Source: Anderseniella sp963698275
Lineage (GTDB): Bacteria > Pseudomonadota > Alphaproteobacteria > Rhizobiales > Aestuariivirgaceae
Assembly (NCBI GenBank): GCA_963698275.1
Contig: CAVOQE010000001.1
Location: forward strand, 1-64,000
Direction: 5' to 3'
DNA length: 64,000 nucleotides
Below, piece by piece: positions 32,862-41,628 of this stretch; positions within the stretch are counted from its first letter, which is position 1; every line of letters begins with the position of its first letter. The translations under genes and the position numbers were made by a program. The notes beneath the pieces are model-generated. The model searched no databases, was not told where the DNA came from, and saw only the letters and a program-made list of their open reading frames with translations.

Positions 32862-32938
32862 GGCGGGGTAGCTCAGGTGGTTAGAGCAGCGGAATCATAA
32901 TCCGCGTGTCGGGGGTTCAAGTCCCTCTCCCGCTACCA
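32862..32938 (+). tRNA. Elongator tRNA-Met (anticodon CAT), CCA encoded
   Basis: The cloverleaf folds well: acceptor GGCGGGG with TCCCGCT, anticodon stem GCGGA/TCCGC with loop ATCATAA (CAT at 32896-32898), and a T arm GGGGG/CCCTC around TTCAAGT. The terminal CCA is encoded. An Ile tRNA with a modified CAT anticodon is the alternative, but the acceptor stem looks like Met. Confidence 0.9.
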
Positions 32939-33393
32939 AATATATATTCAATAATTTCAATAGCTTACGCCGTGAGAAATTTAAGTCGATGTACCAAAAT
33001 ACGGTGTTTCGATGTACCAAAATTACACTCAATTTGGTTCCCATATATTGCAGTGAACCATGCCAATGGGCAATGGGGACGGGTCCGGCGTTGTTCAGAA
33101 ATGGTGGAAACGATCACAATTGATTTATTTCATCCTTGTTAACCGAAAATCTGAGCGGCTCGTCCGTCAAATCTGCCTGGATCCCGTTGTGATCTAGGTA
33201 AAACTGAAACGAAAATTTTCAGAATAGTTAGCGCGAGCGAGAGGTGGTAATGGGGCTCTGAATAGGCGCTTGCAGCAATGAATACTAAAAAAAGGGTTTG
33301 AAATATTAATACTATGGCTTGACTTCATTCGGAATCGTAAGGGGTGCCTTTTGAACCAATCTGCCGTGTCCCCATCTTGCTGCCTTTGACAGA
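32939..33393. other. Gap after the tRNA, before the IS element
   Basis: About 450 bp, AT-rich, with no gene I can support. It contains the direct repeat at 32986-33023. It is the left edge of the accessory stretch that carries two IS3-type elements. Confidence 0.5.
32986..33023. repeat. Direct repeat downstream of tRNA-Met
   Basis: TCGATGTACCAAAAT occurs at 32986-33000 and 33009-33023, a 23-bp period. It could be a pair of regulator sites or a remnant of a mobile element end. Confidence 0.5.
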
Positions 33394-33460
33394 AGTGACC
33401 TGCTCCCCTGAATTGTCCTCGTTTTGAGGTTAGTCTGTTCCTTCGAGAAGGAGACAGACG

Positions 33461-33727
33461 ATGAGACGATCCAGGTTTTCTGACGAACAGATCATTGGGA
33501 TTTTGAAAGAGCATCAGGCTGGACTGTCGGCCAGTGAGTTGTGCCGCCGACACGGCATTAGTGATGCGACCTTTTACAAGTGGCGTTCCAAGTACGGCGG
33601 GATGGAGTTGTCTGAGGCTAAACGGTTGAAGGCTCTCGAAGAAGAGAATGGCAAACTGAAGCGGCTTCTGGCTGATGCGATGTTGGATGTCTCAACGTTG
33701 CGTGAGATGCTCGGAAAAAACTTCTAA
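33461..33727 (+). CDS. IS3-family transposase OrfA
   Basis: 88 residues with a helix-turn-helix (LSASELCRRHGISDATFYKW) and a leucine-zipper-like tail (LKALEEENGKLKRLLADAML). It binds the IS ends. A slippery heptamer A AAA AAC (33715-33721) lies in frame near its 3' end, suited for programmed -1 frameshifting into the orfB frame. AGGAGA precedes the ATG. Confidence 0.92.
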   Translation: MRRSRFSDEQIIGILKEHQAGLSASELCRRHGISDATFYKWRSKYGGMELSEAKRLKALEEENGKLKRLLADAMLDVSTLREMLGKNF

Positions 33728-33750
33728 CGCCCAGTGCAAGGAGGAATGCC

Positions 33751-34572
33751 GTGTCCTGGGCCATTCAACATAGAGGTTGTTCTCAACGCCATGCCTGCGA
33801 TCTGGTGGGGATGGCACCACGTGTCTATCGCTACCGGTCTACCCGACCGGATGATGCTGGTCTGAGGATAAGATTGCATGAGCTTGCGTCTGAACGCAGG
33901 CGCTTTGGCTACAGGCGCCTGCACCTGCTGCTGGAGCGTGAAGGCGTTCAGATCAACTGGAAGAAGTTGTACCGGCTGTACAAGGAAGAACGACTTACTG
34001 TGCGCAAGCGTGGTGGCCGCAAGCGGGCCTTGGGAACACGAGCGCCGATGGCAATAGCGCAAGGCCCCAACCAGCGCTGGTCGCTGGACTTCGTCTCAGA
34101 CACGTTGGTAGATGGTCGCAGGTTCCGTATCCTGTGCGTCATCGATGACTTCAGCCGGGAATGTCTGGCCGCTGTGGTTGACAACTCGCTCTCCGGTCAC
34201 CGTGTGGCACGAGAGCTTGACCTGATTACTGAGCAGCGAGGCCGTCCCTGCATGGTGGTCAGTGACAATGGAACCGAGCTGACATCAAATGCCATCCTCG
34301 GCTGGCAGCAGGACACAGGAGTTGAATGGCATTACATTGCGCCTGGCAAGCCAATGCAGAATGGCTTTGTGGAGAGCTTCAACGGCAGACTGCGGGACGA
34401 ATGCCTCAACGAGCACCTCTTCACAAGCTACACGCACGCAAGACAGATCATCACTGACTGGAGGATCGACTACAACAACCACCGACCCCATACGAGCCTC
34501 GACGGGCTCACACCGAACGAATTTGCAACCCGGTCCAGAAAGGACCACAACATGAACAGGACTAACTTATAA
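33751..34572 (+). CDS. IS3-family transposase OrfB (DDE integrase domain)
   Basis: 273 residues. The DDE acidic residues are visible: SLDFVSDTLVDGRRF, VVSDNGTELTS and FVESFNGRLRDECLN. It can start at a GTG with AAGGAGG six bases upstream, or be reached by -1 frameshift from orfA, because its frame stays open back to the slippery heptamer. The active element is the OrfAB fusion in related IS3 members. Confidence 0.92.
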   Translation: MSWAIQHRGCSQRHACDLVGMAPRVYRYRSTRPDDAGLRIRLHELASERRRFGYRRLHLLLEREGVQINWKKLYRLYKEERLTVRKRGGRKRALGTRAPMAIAQGPNQRWSLDFVSDTLVDGRRFRILCVIDDFSRECLAAVVDNSLSGHRVARELDLITEQRGRPCMVVSDNGTELTSNAILGWQQDTGVEWHYIAPGKPMQNGFVESFNGRLRDECLNEHLFTSYTHARQIITDWRIDYNNHRPHTSLDGLTPNEFATRSRKDHNMNRTNL

Positions 34573-34600
34573 CCAGGTACAAGTTGGGGAGCAGGTCACT

Positions 34601-34966
34601 ATCGATGTGATCGACGTCCTCACTGACCTGTTTATTCTGCGCGGTGTTCCCGCTTACATCCGCTCAGATAACGGCCCAGAGTTCATTGCTGAGGCTGTCC
34701 GCAGTTGGATCAGTGCAGTCGGCGCGCAAACAGCTTACCTTGAGCCGGGATCGCCCTGGGAGAACGGATATGTGGAGAGCTTCAACGCCCGGTTCCGGGA
34801 CGAACTGCTCAACGGGGAGATCTTCTACTCACTGAAAGAGGCTCAGATCGTCATCGAGCAGTGGCGGCAACACTACAACACCAAGCGGCCTCACAGCTCA
34901 CTTGGATACCGACCTCCAGCACCTGAAGCGATCATCCCATTGCAGCAGAGGCCAACGATAAACTAA
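34601..34966 (+). pseudogene. Truncated IS3-type transposase, 3' part
   Basis: About 120 codons of a second DDE transposase survive (IDVLTDLFILRGVPAYIRSD to the C-terminal SSLGYRPPAPEA). The second acidic residue (SDNGPEF) and the glutamate (YVESFNARF) remain, but the first aspartate and the whole N-terminal part are missing. It begins at the right end of the complete element, so the newer insertion sits inside or beside the older one, with loss of the left part. Confidence 0.8.
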
Positions 34967-35034
34967 CATTCAAACCGGACCAACCAGTTGGGGCTAGCCA
35001 ATGCATTGACCTTCCCGCCGGCACTACACAAAAG

Positions 35035-35316
35035 CTATATGTCGAAGCCCTTTGACTGGTCGATGATCTTTCCAGATACGATCGTGTAATTTCCGCGTCC
35101 GACAAATCTTTTACCATCGGGACCAGGGCCGTTTGGATCTCTGTAAACGGTGGTGTAGCCAGTTTGGCCCTTAGTGGTCTCTGCAGATACAACTGCCCCT
35201 ATGAGCTGATTTGGGCCAAACAAAAGCGGACCGACGAAACCGTTCCCCATAGCAAAGCCAGCAACGATGATCGTTATCATCGCTATCGGAAGTTTGTATG
35301 AGCAAACTGTTTTCAT
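35035..35316 (-). CDS. Small exported or membrane-anchored protein (93 aa)
   Basis: It begins MKTVCSYKLPIAMITIIVAGFA, a signal anchor or signal peptide. The remaining 60 residues are polar and Gly-rich (YRDPNGPGPDGKRFVGRGNY). No family is recognised. The ribosome binding site is weak. It lies between the IS remnant and the SRAP gene in the accessory stretch. Confidence 0.5.
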   Translation of the reverse strand: MKTVCSYKLPIAMITIIVAGFAMGNGFVGPLLFGPNQLIGAVVSAETTKGQTGYTTVYRDPNGPGPDGKRFVGRGNYTIVSGKIIDQSKGFDI

Positions 35317-35525
35317 AATTCCATAACAACCAAGCCAGGTTCTTGTTCCCGGGCAATTGGTGTTCTATTTCCAGTTTTCCTGAGCCGTGCGAGCGCCAAC
35401 TAGCTGCTCTCGTGCGCTGACTGCCTGGGATTCTCAGACTATCACGCACGAACAGTATACGCCCGGTGTTATCAGTCAGATAATTAACGTTTTGTCACGA
35501 CTTCTTGATGTGTCAGCCTGACTTG

Positions 35526-36200
35526 ATGTGCAATCTCTACTCTATAACAACCAACGTTGAAGCCATACGCCGCCTCTTTGCGGTTGACCGGATGGGCAGC
35601 AGTGTCGGAAACCTGCCTGCACAGCCTGCAATATTCCCAGCCTACGAAGCGCCGGTAATACGACAGGTGGACGGCGAGCGCGAGCTATCCATGATGCACT
35701 GGGGTTTCATCCTGCCCCAGCGCGACAAGGCCCCAAAGGTTGTAAACAACACCAGAGACGATAAGGCAACTAGCTCAAGGTTCTGGAAATCGTCATTCGA
35801 GGAACGCCGGTGTCTTATACCTGCCAGCAGCTTTGCGGAGTATCATCCAACGAACAAAGACAAGAGAGGTCACAAGACGGTTGTATGGTTTGCGATCAAA
35901 GGCGATGAGCCGCGCCCGCCGTTTGCACTCGCTGGTATCTGGCGCACCTGGAGGGGCAACTATAAGGGCGATCTTCAGGAGATGAACGTCTATTCCATGT
36001 TGACCACAGTCCCGAATGAGGTTGTTGAACCAATACACCCTAGCCGTATGCCGGTGATCCTGGAGGCAGACGATCACGGCACGTGGCTGACAGGTTCACC
36101 GGACAAGGCGGCAGGATTGCTTGTGCCGCTTCCGGCAGAGCGGATGCACATCGCCATGGAAGGCGGGAAAAATGATGATATGAGGCAGGTTAGCAGTTAG
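35526..36200 (+). CDS. SRAP (HMCES/YedK)-family protein
   Basis: 224 residues beginning MCNLYSITTNVEAIRRLFAV. After removal of Met, Cys2 is the nucleophile that crosslinks to abasic sites in single-stranded DNA, so the ATG at 35526 is preferred over 35505. MMHWGFILPQ, VNNTRDDK and the glutamate in ASSFAEY are family features. The histidine motif reads IHPSRMPVIL, one residue longer than the usual HxRMP. It protects DNA from replication damage. It stands in a region of mobile elements. Confidence 0.88.
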   Translation: MCNLYSITTNVEAIRRLFAVDRMGSSVGNLPAQPAIFPAYEAPVIRQVDGERELSMMHWGFILPQRDKAPKVVNNTRDDKATSSRFWKSSFEERRCLIPASSFAEYHPTNKDKRGHKTVVWFAIKGDEPRPPFALAGIWRTWRGNYKGDLQEMNVYSMLTTVPNEVVEPIHPSRMPVILEADDHGTWLTGSPDKAAGLLVPLPAERMHIAMEGGKNDDMRQVSS

Positions 36201-36311
36201 CTTATGGCTCTTGAGGGCCAAGGTCAAAAACACTTTTTTATGCGTTGCCGATTTTGCCACAATTGCCTTGAAAATGCTCCAAGGATTACGCGGAATTAAT
36301 TGGCGAAGCAG

Positions 36312-36476
36312 ATGCAACAAGCGCAGAATCTTAGTCATTCCGGACAACCAAACGGCTCCGGTTTCACCGATGGAAAAGGAAACACTTCCATGCCTACGAA
36401 TAAGCCAGGTTCTGCTACAAAACCACAGAACAAGCCACAGCAAGGCAAGCCAATGCCAAAGCATACTGGCAAATAA
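36312..36476 (+). CDS. Small low-complexity ORF (54 aa or 28 aa)
   Basis: It reads MQQAQNLSHSGQPNGSGFTD from the first ATG. A second in-frame ATG at 36390 has AAGGA nine bases upstream and would give a 28-residue peptide rich in Lys, Pro and Gln. The composition is disordered and very polar. A real small protein is possible but unproven; it may be a remnant. Confidence 0.3.
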   Translation: MQQAQNLSHSGQPNGSGFTDGKGNTSMPTNKPGSATKPQNKPQQGKPMPKHTGK

Positions 36477-36583
36477 TGTTTGGCCACCTACATAATCTGT
36501 AGATCGCCATAAACTTCCGGTCGCGCGCGTGTGGCCACGCCCCTGGATGTAAGCAATACCACACAGTTTTCGGAGTAAAAGAA

Positions 36584-36853
36584 ATGCGAACCCGTTTGGT
36601 GGTGACCGGATTTCTGCTGGTTGCTGCAACTTCCACCCCTGTTGCCGCAGCAACTGTCCGTAACCTGGAGGCCAATCCCCAAACTGTTTCGATAGTAGAG
36701 AACGGCAAAAGATCTGAAATGATGCTGGCAAGTGCCAGGAAAGCGGATATTTGCCTTAAAGGCTGCGAAGTGATGCATGGCACCCAAAAACTTACGTTAA
36801 AGGGTGGCGAGATTGTAAGCATCAGAGACGGCCGGCTGGTTATCCAAAACTAG
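36584..36853 (+). CDS. Small secreted protein (89 aa)
   Basis: It begins MRTRLVVTGFLLVAATSTPV, a signal peptide probably cut after VAA or AAA. The mature part of about 65 residues has two cysteines (DICLKGCEV) four apart that may pair, followed by a strand-rich C-terminus. GGAG stands eight bases before the ATG, and a stem-loop follows the stop. It should be periplasmic. No family is recognised. Confidence 0.65.
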   Translation: MRTRLVVTGFLLVAATSTPVAAATVRNLEANPQTVSIVENGKRSEMMLASARKADICLKGCEVMHGTQKLTLKGGEIVSIRDGRLVIQN

Positions 36854-36879
36854 CCAAATAGCTGACGGGAGAAGTCAGT

Positions 36880-36914
36880 GGAGCGTCCGACTGCACCCCT
36901 CGGCCGGACGCTCC
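36880..36914 (+). terminator. Stem-loop after the small secreted gene
   Basis: GGAGCGTCCG and CGGACGCTCC form a perfect ten-base stem, 26 bp after the stop codon. There is no clear U tract, so it may be a rho-independent terminator of weak form. Confidence 0.5.
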
Positions 36915-36989
36915 TACCGTCACAAGTTCGAAATTCAGCCTCAGATCATCGTTTGCAATTTCTCGTATTGTTAAATGGAGTGTAACGCT

Positions 36990-37109
36990 GTGCTGCATAC
37001 GTTCGAGACATCAGATGTCGCAATGATTGCTCTGATATTTTTGGTGGTCATGGTACCTATAGCAATTCACTTTGCCCCCCGGGGCAAAGATCGCGAGCCT
37101 GATCAGTGA
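36990..37109 (+). CDS. Very small single-helix membrane protein (39 aa)
   Basis: It reads LHTFETSDVAMIALIFLVVM and continues to a charged end (PRGKDREPDQ). Residues 11-27 form one hydrophobic helix. GGAG stands before the GTG at 36990; an in-frame ATG at 36975 would give 44 residues. The helix plus charged tail is typical of small membrane proteins of the YnfQ/AcrZ kind in form, not in identity. Function is unknown. Confidence 0.45.
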   Translation: MLHTFETSDVAMIALIFLVVMVPIAIHFAPRGKDREPDQ

Positions 37110-37354
37110 AGTTTTATTGCCGCCAATGCCGGCAACAGCTGCCGTCCCGACTAAACATCCACCAAGGTCACTTCCACACTCGACCCATCAGTCCCCTCAT
37201 CGCCGAACTCGTCATCGGGATCACGGAAATCAAAGTTGTTAAAGAGGACATTGGCCGGACTCGGGAGCAGGCCGGGGAAGTTCATCAATGACCCCGACAG
37301 GATCAGCCGGTCTTTGATTGTTGACCGCAGGTGTCCGCCATACTGCTTTTCATT

Positions 37355-37678
37355 GTGATCCAGCACTGCGTGCACGGTGCTCACTGCAGGTGAATGGGTA
37401 TCTGGATAAAGCCGCCTCAATCGTTCACGTATCTTCGGGGCGCCCCAGGTTGGCCGTTCCCGCTTCAGACGCACGATCTGTTTTTCGATCTGCACCGGCA
37501 GTTGATTGGCCTGGCGATAAGGACGACGAGAGCGATCGGTCAATCCATGCAAACCGCAGGCATTGTAGCGTTTGAGGATCTTGTAGCCGGTCTTTCGCGA
37601 TATGCCGAACTCCCGGCACAGCACCGACATCTTGTCGCCGTCCAGCAATCGCGCAATGAATTTGAGCCGCTCATCCAT
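37355..37678 (-). pseudogene. IS481-family transposase, N-terminal remnant
   Basis: About 108 codons remain: MDERLKFIARLLDGDKMSVL, a helix-turn-helix (VLCREFGISRKTGYKILKRY) and WGAPKIRERLRRLYPDTHSP. The frame then runs into unrelated sequence to 37151, and no DDE domain is present. AAGGAG precedes the ATG. The sequence TGTGTCCAGAATAAAGTGTC just upstream (37749-37768) resembles an IS481-type terminal repeat. Confidence 0.75.
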
Positions 37679-37918
37679 CTGATTACACTCCTTCCATGGC
37701 ACCTCGCATCTCCTTGCAAAGGGCCAAAAGTGTAACCTATGTGTCCAGAATAAAGTGTCACCCATCTGTCGGGAAGCACACCATGCAAAATCATGTATTG
37801 ATATGGTTGTTGGCGCGACCGCTGCCTGCTTTTGCCATCAGGAGTTTCATTCCGGCTGCCAGGGGCGTGCCTTGGGTGAAACGAGGGTGTGGTGAGTCAA
37901 GATGAAAACGCTACGCCT

Positions 37919-38219
37919 TAGAGCGGGATGAGGTTAAATTGGAACATTTGATGGCGGAAAATCGGTTCACTCGGCTAGGCGCGTCGCGCAGCGCGATGTG
38001 GTGCATCGGGCAAGCGGCGCAACGACGCCGATGGACCGATTTTCCCCACCCAAATGGCAACCATGATGTTGATATGTTTGATGAAAGGGCCGGGCGATTT
38101 TGCCCTCTGGCGTCGTTGGCTTGCGCTTGTGGTGAACAACACCACCGCGCGTAATCCGCCTAGCCAGCGACCAAAATCGCCGCGGTCAAATGATCCAATT
38201 TAACCTCATCTCGCTCTAG
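37919..38219. mobile_element. MITE-like element with long imperfect inverted repeats (family D)
   Basis: About 300 bp bounded by TAGAGCGGGATGAGGTTAAA on the left and its complement TTTAACCTCATCTCGCTCTA on the right. The similarity extends about 60 bases inward on each side. No transposase is inside; the plus-strand frame at 37939-38154 is not credible. Pieces of its right end occur at 13597, 16961 and 62933. Its last bases supply the stop codon of the membrane protein gene at 38216. Confidence 0.7.
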
Positions 38220-39250
38220 CCGAAGAAGCCGGACAACAAATCCAACATGGGTGCAGATATCGCCGGCGCAATCAACGCAGCAACCGACTGCCACATTGCT
38301 TTGAAGCGTTCGGAAACCCATGAGGTGTTCGCGGCAAGGCGTGACCAAAAATCAGACAGTGTTGTTTTGCCGGATGCTTGATCGTCCGAGACGGATAGAA
38401 TTGTTAGAAACCCGGGCAGAAAAGCCGCGATGAGTGTAGCCGAGAATAGTAACCCCGCTCCTGTTGATAATGTTTGCGACAGTTCAGTGTGGAATGCCAC
38501 CAGTCCTTTGTTTTCAGGGTCAAAGAATTTTGCCGGAATGGAAAAGAATGCCCGCGCGGTCATCACGGATGATACCAAAACGATGCTCAGTGCGATTAAA
38601 TCGTGGCGCATAGTCTCTGCAAGCACCTCTAGACGGCGGTTTCGACTTTCACCTGATTGTCGCGTCTCAAAAAACAGTGCGCCATGAAATGATCCTGTAG
38701 CCATCAAGACAGCGAAGATGCCAAGGCTCGTTGGAAAGACCAGCGCTATGAGCAAAAAGCCGGTTTGGCTAGCATTCCAACTTGCAAGGGGGACGGCTGC
38801 ACTGGCTGCTGTCAGCACGACTGACAACGGTTGGACCATGTAGCCCTGCAATGCAGAGTCACTAGCAGATACAAGAATGACAGCCAGAGCGACAGCCATC
38901 CCGAAAAAGACGCATAACAGGACATTCCTTGCAAAATGCTTGACCAAGGCAAATCGAGCGAGGAAGTAAACGATTGCACCAAGACTTATCAGCGAGTGGG
39001 CAAAGACGTATATCGCGTAACCAAAGAACGAAACCGATGCATGGGCTTTTACCGCTGGTGAAAATACTGTGTTTTTCCCCCACGCTCCGTCACCAAGTAA
39101 GCCACTTACGTCGACGCCACCTGCGGTGAACATTTCGATACTGATCAGAAACAGAGCAAGGGGGACAACGGAAAAGGCAACGCAAATTACCCATGCCGGT
39201 AAACCACCTTGTACAAGTGGTTCATTTGTTGGACTTGCCTCGCCATCCAT
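38216..39250 (-). CDS. Multi-pass membrane protein of unknown function
   Basis: 344 residues with roughly seven or eight hydrophobic segments (for example WVICVAFSVVPLALFLISIE, FGYAIYVFAHSLISLGAIVY, GIFAVLMATGSFHGALFF). A cytoplasmic stretch with RRLEVLAETMRHDLIALSIV lies in the middle. I recognise no family. Its stop codon lies in the end of the MITE-like element, so its C-terminus may have been cut or changed. It stands just left of the glycan cluster. Confidence 0.6.
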   Translation of the reverse strand: MDGEASPTNEPLVQGGLPAWVICVAFSVVPLALFLISIEMFTAGGVDVSGLLGDGAWGKNTVFSPAVKAHASVSFFGYAIYVFAHSLISLGAIVYFLARFALVKHFARNVLLCVFFGMAVALAVILVSASDSALQGYMVQPLSVVLTAASAAVPLASWNASQTGFLLIALVFPTSLGIFAVLMATGSFHGALFFETRQSGESRNRRLEVLAETMRHDLIALSIVLVSSVMTARAFFSIPAKFFDPENKGLVAFHTELSQTLSTGAGLLFSATLIAAFLPGFLTILSVSDDQASGKTTLSDFWSRLAANTSWVSERFKAMWQSVAALIAPAISAPMLDLLSGFFG

Positions 39251-39547
39251 TTTGAGCCCCGCTTAAACGTCTGGTTGGAAGCATAACCTGATTGATGACG
39301 CAAGGGAAAGCTAGGGGGCAATTCCAATGCAAAATCGCTGCACGAGTCTTGTTAGGGCAAAGTAGCCATGCAATATCGTCGGCAATTGCCTGGTATGGCC
39401 GCGCTGGAGCAGTACAGCCTCTAGTTCGTTAGTCACGCAGCAGGCCATTTCGTGCTTCCGGTGTCATTTGAGGTATGGAAGACGTGCCAAAATCAGGTTG
39501 TCTGACCAGCGTTCAGCTCACATAGAATTCGGAAACTTGACCGTAGC
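39251..39547. other. Intergenic region, divergent promoters
   Basis: About 300 bp with no coding frame. It separates the divergent membrane-protein gene and the first glycosyltransferase gene and should hold both promoters. Nothing structured stands out. Confidence 0.4.
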
Positions 39548-40471
39548 ATGCGCAAACAAGCCCAAATTGATAGATCGGTCTTGCTCTTCCCAATGAATGG
39601 TGGAAGGGCCGGGCATTTTTATCATTATATGCTGGGTTATCTGATGCCGATTGTCATCTCACCTGATCGTACGACTGGACGGGTCAGCGTGGTATCTGTC
39701 GGGCTGCTGGACCGCATCACGCGGGAGGTGCTCGGCGATGAAGTGGACATTGTTCAAGAGCCAAACATCACCGAAAACGATTATCCGAAGTTAAGAAACC
39801 GATTACACCAGCGGTTTGGAAATTTTGTATTCAAGCGATTTTTCATCAGGACGATTGTGAAGCGGTCAATCAGCCGCGCGCTGAAGAATTACAAGCACGA
39901 TCGCATATTGATGTTGGAGTCATTTGATACTCCCCTCCGCTATCAATTCGATCGAATTTCCGTGTTTCGGGATTTTGTGGAGAAGCGATTGGCAGACAGA
40001 GTCAAGATACTGAAATTGTCAGTAAGCAAACCCGATGTTCTCCTGATCGAACGAGGACAGCCTAACGGTTACTATGCCGAAATTGGCCGCACGTCAGGCA
40101 GTCAAAGGCGCAGCATTCCCAATATTGACAGCCTGTGTGACCTCCTGAACAAGCATCGCAAGATTGAAATATTCAACCCGGAAGACAAGGATCTGGCGCT
40201 GCAGATTGCCGTTTTCTCAGAAGCAAAAGTCGTGGTTGCCCAACATGGAGCGGCATTGACCAACATCATCTGGATGCGCCCAGGTTCACTGGTCATAGAA
40301 ATCATACCGCCAGACAAGGTGCCTGCAAATCCAGGTCAGGAGTTTTTCAGCCACCTCGCTGAGGAGATGAATATCAGACATCAATATGTATTCCAGGACC
40401 ATGAGCATGCGGAACTGACACAGCCGCAAATGCGGCAGATCGAATCCCTGCTGGTTCACGACACTGTTTGA
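39548..40471 (+). CDS. Glycosyltransferase family 61 (DUF563)
   Basis: 307 residues. The family signature is in the C-terminal third: VVVAQHGAALTNIIWMRPGS followed by LVIEIIPP. GT61 enzymes of bacteria make extracellular or capsular glycans. The N-terminal part (LLFPMNGGRAGHFYHYMLGY) is typical of the family. It is the first gene of the surface-glycan region and converges with a sulfotransferase-like gene (13-bp gap). Confidence 0.85.
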   Translation: MRKQAQIDRSVLLFPMNGGRAGHFYHYMLGYLMPIVISPDRTTGRVSVVSVGLLDRITREVLGDEVDIVQEPNITENDYPKLRNRLHQRFGNFVFKRFFIRTIVKRSISRALKNYKHDRILMLESFDTPLRYQFDRISVFRDFVEKRLADRVKILKLSVSKPDVLLIERGQPNGYYAEIGRTSGSQRRSIPNIDSLCDLLNKHRKIEIFNPEDKDLALQIAVFSEAKVVVAQHGAALTNIIWMRPGSLVIEIIPPDKVPANPGQEFFSHLAEEMNIRHQYVFQDHEHAELTQPQMRQIESLLVHDTV

Positions 40472-40484
40472 CCGCGAACCATTG

Positions 40485-41561
40485 TCACGTCTGAAGACAG
40501 GCTCGCAACTTGCGATTTAGCAACCACCGCCTTGGCGCCAACACCCGCTTATCGGTTCGCAACAATTCCACCAGCAAGTCGACTTTTGCCATATCCACTG
40601 ACACAATGTCAGTCAGGCTCAATGGTTCATGCAAACCGTGCAAAAGAGAGTTGCGGGGCGGCGTCTCGCGTTTTAGAAAGTCAAACTGGAAGCCGTGTTT
40701 TTTCAGCAGTATTTCATTATCATCTGTCGAATAATCTATGTGGTTGCGAATGTCCTGATGCAACCTCAAGCGCGTAAATGACGCATTTTGGCAGTTCGAT
40801 TCTTCAACCATCAACGTGCGCTTCAGCAACTGGTCCGAGTCGCGAAAGAATATTCCCTCCCTGTCGGGATACCTTATGTGTCTGAAGCGCTGCAGCAGGT
40901 AGAGCCCTTCAGCTGACAGGCTTTTATTCGACCTGATTGAGGTTGCGCCGGGAGGCAGCGGCAAACTTCCAAGGGTCCTTTTCCAAAAATCCTGTACGAT
41001 ATCGCGGGAATGAAGCGCTGCCTTGTTGAATTCACACAACTGCAAGTTACCTGCGCTTTCCCAGCCAGCAAGGCGCGCCGAGTAAGCTATGCGTTCAGGC
41101 ATGGCAATATGATGTTGTGCCTTCAATCTCTGTTGAAGACGGGCCACGTAGTGCGAAGAGGGGCGGCGTAAATAGGCTATTATCTGTGTGTTTTCCAGAT
41201 CGGGAAAAGTCCGCTTGTTCTGCTCAGCCAGTTCATGATGCTGGTCCAGTCCAAAAAAATGCTCACCGGACAGAATAACGGTATGAAAATCATGCTGCTC
41301 CAGCTGTTGCTTTATCGCCAGCCATGCATTTCCGGAAGCTGACAACACAGCGTCCGAATTACCATACCTGCGCACGAGCCGACGAGGATGACGCCGTTCT
41401 TTGCCCATGAAGCTGACTGCGAGCAGGTTGTGGTTGTCTGAATTTTCAAGTTGGGGATAAAGCACGCCTTTTTGAGCGAGGTAGTTGCGGCTGAGGCTCA
41501 AAGCTTTCTGAATGGAGGTGGTGCCCGTCTTGTCACTACCGATGTGCAGTATGAGACGCAT
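40485..41561 (-). CDS. Sulfotransferase-like protein
   Basis: 358 residues from MRLILHIGSDKTGTTSIQKA, which is a PAPS-binding P-loop with a lysine. The frame extends upstream to 41768 but without support. A second motif, IIAYLRRPSSHYVARLQQRL, is the 3'-phosphate binding segment. It should transfer sulfate to a sugar or glycan. Its divergent neighbour is a GT2 glycosyltransferase. Confidence 0.78.
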   Translation of the reverse strand: MRLILHIGSDKTGTTSIQKALSLSRNYLAQKGVLYPQLENSDNHNLLAVSFMGKERRHPRRLVRRYGNSDAVLSASGNAWLAIKQQLEQHDFHTVILSGEHFFGLDQHHELAEQNKRTFPDLENTQIIAYLRRPSSHYVARLQQRLKAQHHIAMPERIAYSARLAGWESAGNLQLCEFNKAALHSRDIVQDFWKRTLGSLPLPPGATSIRSNKSLSAEGLYLLQRFRHIRYPDREGIFFRDSDQLLKRTLMVEESNCQNASFTRLRLHQDIRNHIDYSTDDNEILLKKHGFQFDFLKRETPPRNSLLHGLHEPLSLTDIVSVDMAKVDLLVELLRTDKRVLAPRRWLLNRKLRACLQT

Positions 41562-41628
41562 TAATTGTGAACTCGCAGTGGTTGCAAAAATAGATGGTTT
41601 TGGGTTTTCCGTGTACGGTGATATTGCT

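Larger units (their letters stand above)
33394..34600 (+). mobile_element. Complete IS3-family element
   Basis: The terminal inverted repeats AGTGACCTGCTCCCC (33394-33408) and GGGGAGCAGGTCACT (34586-34600) are perfect over 15 bases. They enclose orfA and orfB. No target-site duplication is evident (flanks GACAGA and ATCGAT), which fits an insertion followed by rearrangement. It abuts the remnant of another IS3-type transposase on its right. Confidence 0.85.

Noticed and set aside
32862..33393. tRNA-Met as the insertion site of an island
   Set aside because: I could not find a second copy of the tRNA 3' end downstream, and the nearest integrase is far away at the left window edge.
33388..34606. 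Target-site duplication around the IS3 element
   Set aside because: The flanks GACAGA and ATCGAT do not match, so no duplication is claimed.
37939..38154. A plus-strand 71-codon gene inside the MITE-like element
   Set aside because: It lies entirely within the inverted-repeat element and reads as a by-product of its sequence.
38216..39250. Naming the multi-pass membrane protein as a transporter
   Set aside because: No transporter signature was seen; only a helix pattern is supported.
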